64,000 nt of DNA from Pseudorasbora parva (Eukaryota > Chordata > Actinopteri > Cypriniformes > Gobionidae), in the NCBI RefSeq assembly GCF_024679245.1, contig NC_090179.1, positions 6,188,320 through 6,252,319 of the forward strand. The letters run 5' to 3'. The position numbers and the translations under genes were made by a program. Below, in pieces: positions 61,809 to 64,000 of this stretch. Numbering within the stretch: position 1 is the stretch's first letter; each line of letters opens with the position of its first letter. The notes under the pieces are model-generated. The model saw only the letters and a list, made by a program, of their open reading frames with translations, had not been told where the DNA came from and ran no database searches.

Positions 61809-61875
61809 CCTCCTCCTCCTCCTCCTCCTCCTCCTCCTCCTCCTCCTCCTCCTCCTCCTCCTCCTCCTCCTCCTC
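61809..61875. repeat. (CCT)n microsatellite, unit 4
   Basis: About 22 triplets, the longest of the four. Confidence 0.95.
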
Positions 61876-62567
61876 GAGAGAGAGAGAGACTTTTACGCTG
61901 GCTCTATCGGTAAAAGTGCAAACTATTCTTCAGTAAAATCTCTTCATTTGATTGATCATCCTGACTCCTGGTCTTCCTTTCTACATATCTGGTCTCTGGG
62001 TCTAAACTGTTAGCCCAACAGAAGTTAAAGACGTTGGAAGTTTTTTTGGATCGAGTGTACCATGTCTATGTATAATTTAATGTTTGGAAGTGAACATTTG
62101 GAAAAAAAAGTAGACCGTTTGTTTGCTTGCGTTTCAAATACTGGTTGTAGTTAGACAGACTACCAAAGGTGGAACAGAAGAATTAGAAGCAACTGCCATT
62201 ACAATAACTTCATATGAGAAACAATACAGAATGAACAAAACATACTTTATCATCTGATCGCAGAGAAAGAAACATTAGCACAATGCTTAACCAGTAATAA
62301 CGGAACTGACACAACAATACACTCAATTTTCTAAAGTTTTTATTGAATTAACTGTTCCATTGGAATATATTGAATAAATGTAAAGAGATGAACACATATG
62401 TCTTTATGTCACAAACACAAGTCTGCCAGGCATTCACGTGTGAATCGCTTCTGGGCATTTGTGGATTTCGAAACATTTCTTGCGTCAAACCGTCCAGACA
62501 AATCCACAGATAGGTGGACCAAGGTCAATGAAGACTGAAACTAAGACGAAAGCGATTCATCAAAAAA
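61876..62567. other. Spacer from CCT tract to unit boundary, unit 4
   Basis: No gene seen; matches units 2 and 3. Confidence 0.45.
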
Positions 62568-63302
62568 CATCATCCGGCCATTCGCCCCTAGCCGTGTGCA
62601 ACAGACACTGTACTCTTTTTCTCTGTAAACCATATTTTTTTCTTCACTGACGAAAAAAGAAAAAACTATATCATTCTAAGCTTAGAGTTGTGGGGGGAAG
62701 AGACAGGGCAAGATAAAACCGAGAAAAAGAGAGATGTGGAGATAAGAAAGACAAATAATCTACTGCCCAGTGATATGGTTTTCAAGCTGTTATCAATTTT
62801 TTTTGGCCTTCAAAACATCTTAAAATGCACATATGTAGATCATAGAAATAAAAATGTTCTCAGGGGAGCATGCCCCCCAACCGCCCTAAAATTTGGGATT
62901 ATAGATTATAAACCTGTCAACATTATTGGGTAATATTAATGCATGTAGGCTACAATATGGCCATGCAATAAGGTATTAATATTAGCTTTATATGTAATTA
63001 TTAACAGCCAATATCCTATGCGTATGAATGTTAGTAAGCTACTAGTTAATAGCACAATTTGGACCCTTAAGTGTCAACATTTTTTTTTTCATAGGCTACC
63101 CTCACTGGGGGCTAAGGCCCCCGTAAAATGAAAATCCTAGAAATGCCCCTGATATCAACAGCCGTCGTCAGCAGGGGCACTAATACGATCACTTATATAC
63201 TGCTACGTGCAACAACAAACAAAAAAAAAAAAAACTGAGGAAGACGAGAGTACATTCACAGTGTCTGTTGCACACGGCTAGGGGTGAATGGAAGGATGAT
63301 GG
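62568..63302. mobile_element. TIR-bounded element, unit 5
   Basis: Arms 62568-62611 and 63258-63302; interior as in unit 4. Confidence 0.7.
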
Positions 63303-63529
63303 GCCATGATGGGATTTGGGAGAAAGTCCAGGGCTGTTTTTTAGCCCCATTCCGTCCCTGGGTTGAACTACTCATAGGACATTTAGGGGTAACGTGGAGG
63401 CAGGTTGGGGAGGTGCAATGACAGTAGTACAAGCTGTGCACACTCGGCATGCGTGCAAGGCAGATCTGGCCGCGCTGCTTATAGCAGGAGCAGAGGCAGC
63501 GTGACAATGGGCAGAGGGGGCTATTATGC

Positions 63530-63531
<2 letters not shown>

Positions 63532-63568
<37 letters not shown>
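63532..63568. repeat. (AT)n microsatellite, unit 5
   Basis: About 37 bp, the shortest in the window. Confidence 0.95.
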
Positions 63569-63572
<4 letters not shown>

Positions 63573-63662
63573 GTGTAATAAATATAAAACTGACTACGCA
63601 ACCTCCTTATTTAAGGCAGGAGGAGCCTTCCAAAAATAATGGGATTATAAACAACAAATGTA

Positions 63663-63821
63663 GTTTGTCAATAATCACAATTTTATTGGTACAACACAAG
63701 CCATATCAAAAGGTTAAAACCAATTACAATTTGTGTCTGCAATAAGATTCATAGAATCGGGAAATGGCTCTCCTCGAGAATGCAAGAAGGGTCCGGCCTG
63801 CTCTTTTACACCGCCTACCAC
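63663..63821 (-). other. Possible 3'-terminal exon, unit 5
   Basis: Counterpart of 1105-1263, the last recognisable item before the window ends. Confidence 0.28.
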
Positions 63822-63827
63822 CTGCAG

Positions 63828-64000
63828 AGGGAAAAAAAAGAAACCCAGAGCATATACCACAAATAAGTAACCTTTAAAATCACCATTTATAGTGCCAACC
63901 TTCTAATGCACACCACACAGAAGTGCCACACACCACCCAGATCAATTATTAGTATGATTGGATTAAACACATGTAGTAAATCAAAATCAAATATAACCCA
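63828..64000. other. Start of the spacer in unit 5
   Basis: Same sequence as the beginning of the unit-4 spacer; cut by the window end. Confidence 0.5.

Larger units (their letters stand above)
47946..62589. repeat. Tandem segmental duplication, unit 4
   Basis: Fourth copy, 14.6 kb, closest to unit 3. It carries the frameshifted gene copy D, the longest AT and CCT microsatellites of the four complete units, and a private 2-bp loss near 49623 (CCTGTGTTGC where the others have CCTGAGTGTTGC). Confidence 0.93.
62590..64000. repeat. Tandem segmental duplication, unit 5 (cut by window end)
   Basis: Start of a fifth unit. It includes the TIR element, a short (AT)n tract and the possible 3' exon, then runs out of the window before the position where the repeat gene would begin. 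Variants match units 3 and 4. A fifth gene copy beyond the window is predicted. Confidence 0.9.

Overview
The window looks like animal, most likely teleost fish, DNA: short introns with GT/AG ends, AATAAA signals, long AT, GT and CCT microsatellites, and remnants of PIF/Harbinger, Tc1, L1-type and Ty3/gypsy elements. The species cannot be named from the sequence; a cyprinid-like fish is only a guess.

The whole window is one tandem segmental duplication. A unit of about 12-15 kb occurs four times (about 1-13085, 13086-33330, 33331-47945, 47946-62589), and a fifth begins at 62590 and runs off the end. Each unit has the same order: a TIR-bounded element, an (AT)n tract, a gene-poor spacer with a possible 3' exon, a minus-strand repeat-protein gene with its own TATA promoter, two head-to-tail Harbinger-type elements, a spacer with transposon-like debris, an L1 ORF1-like fragment, a Tc1 transposase fragment, and a (CCT)n tract.

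The only host gene I can support is the repeat-protein gene. It has three exons on the minus strand. Two tiny 5' exons, separated by introns of 71 and 85 bp, supply the start codon and a signal peptide. One giant exon encodes a cysteine-free protein rich in Ser, Gln and Pro, built from a 16-residue (48-bp) repeat and ending in a unique tail of about 70 residues. The four copies predict 1580, 1292, 2089 and 1767 (truncated) residues. The length differences match whole repeats, including a ~2.1-kb internal duplication in copies C and D. Copy D carries a 7-bp deletion that shifts the frame and removes the normal C-terminus. I do not recognise the family; a secreted matrix, mucus or egg-envelope role is inference.

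Unit 2 is longer because an 8.0-kb Ty3/gypsy LTR retrotransposon (13569-21587, minus orientation) sits inside its TIR element. Its LTRs are nearly identical, it has an AGTG target duplication, an 18-nt primer-binding site of the tRNA-Lys type, and gag-protease and pol regions. Pol is interrupted by two reading-frame breaks. No other unit carries it, so it probably landed after the array formed.
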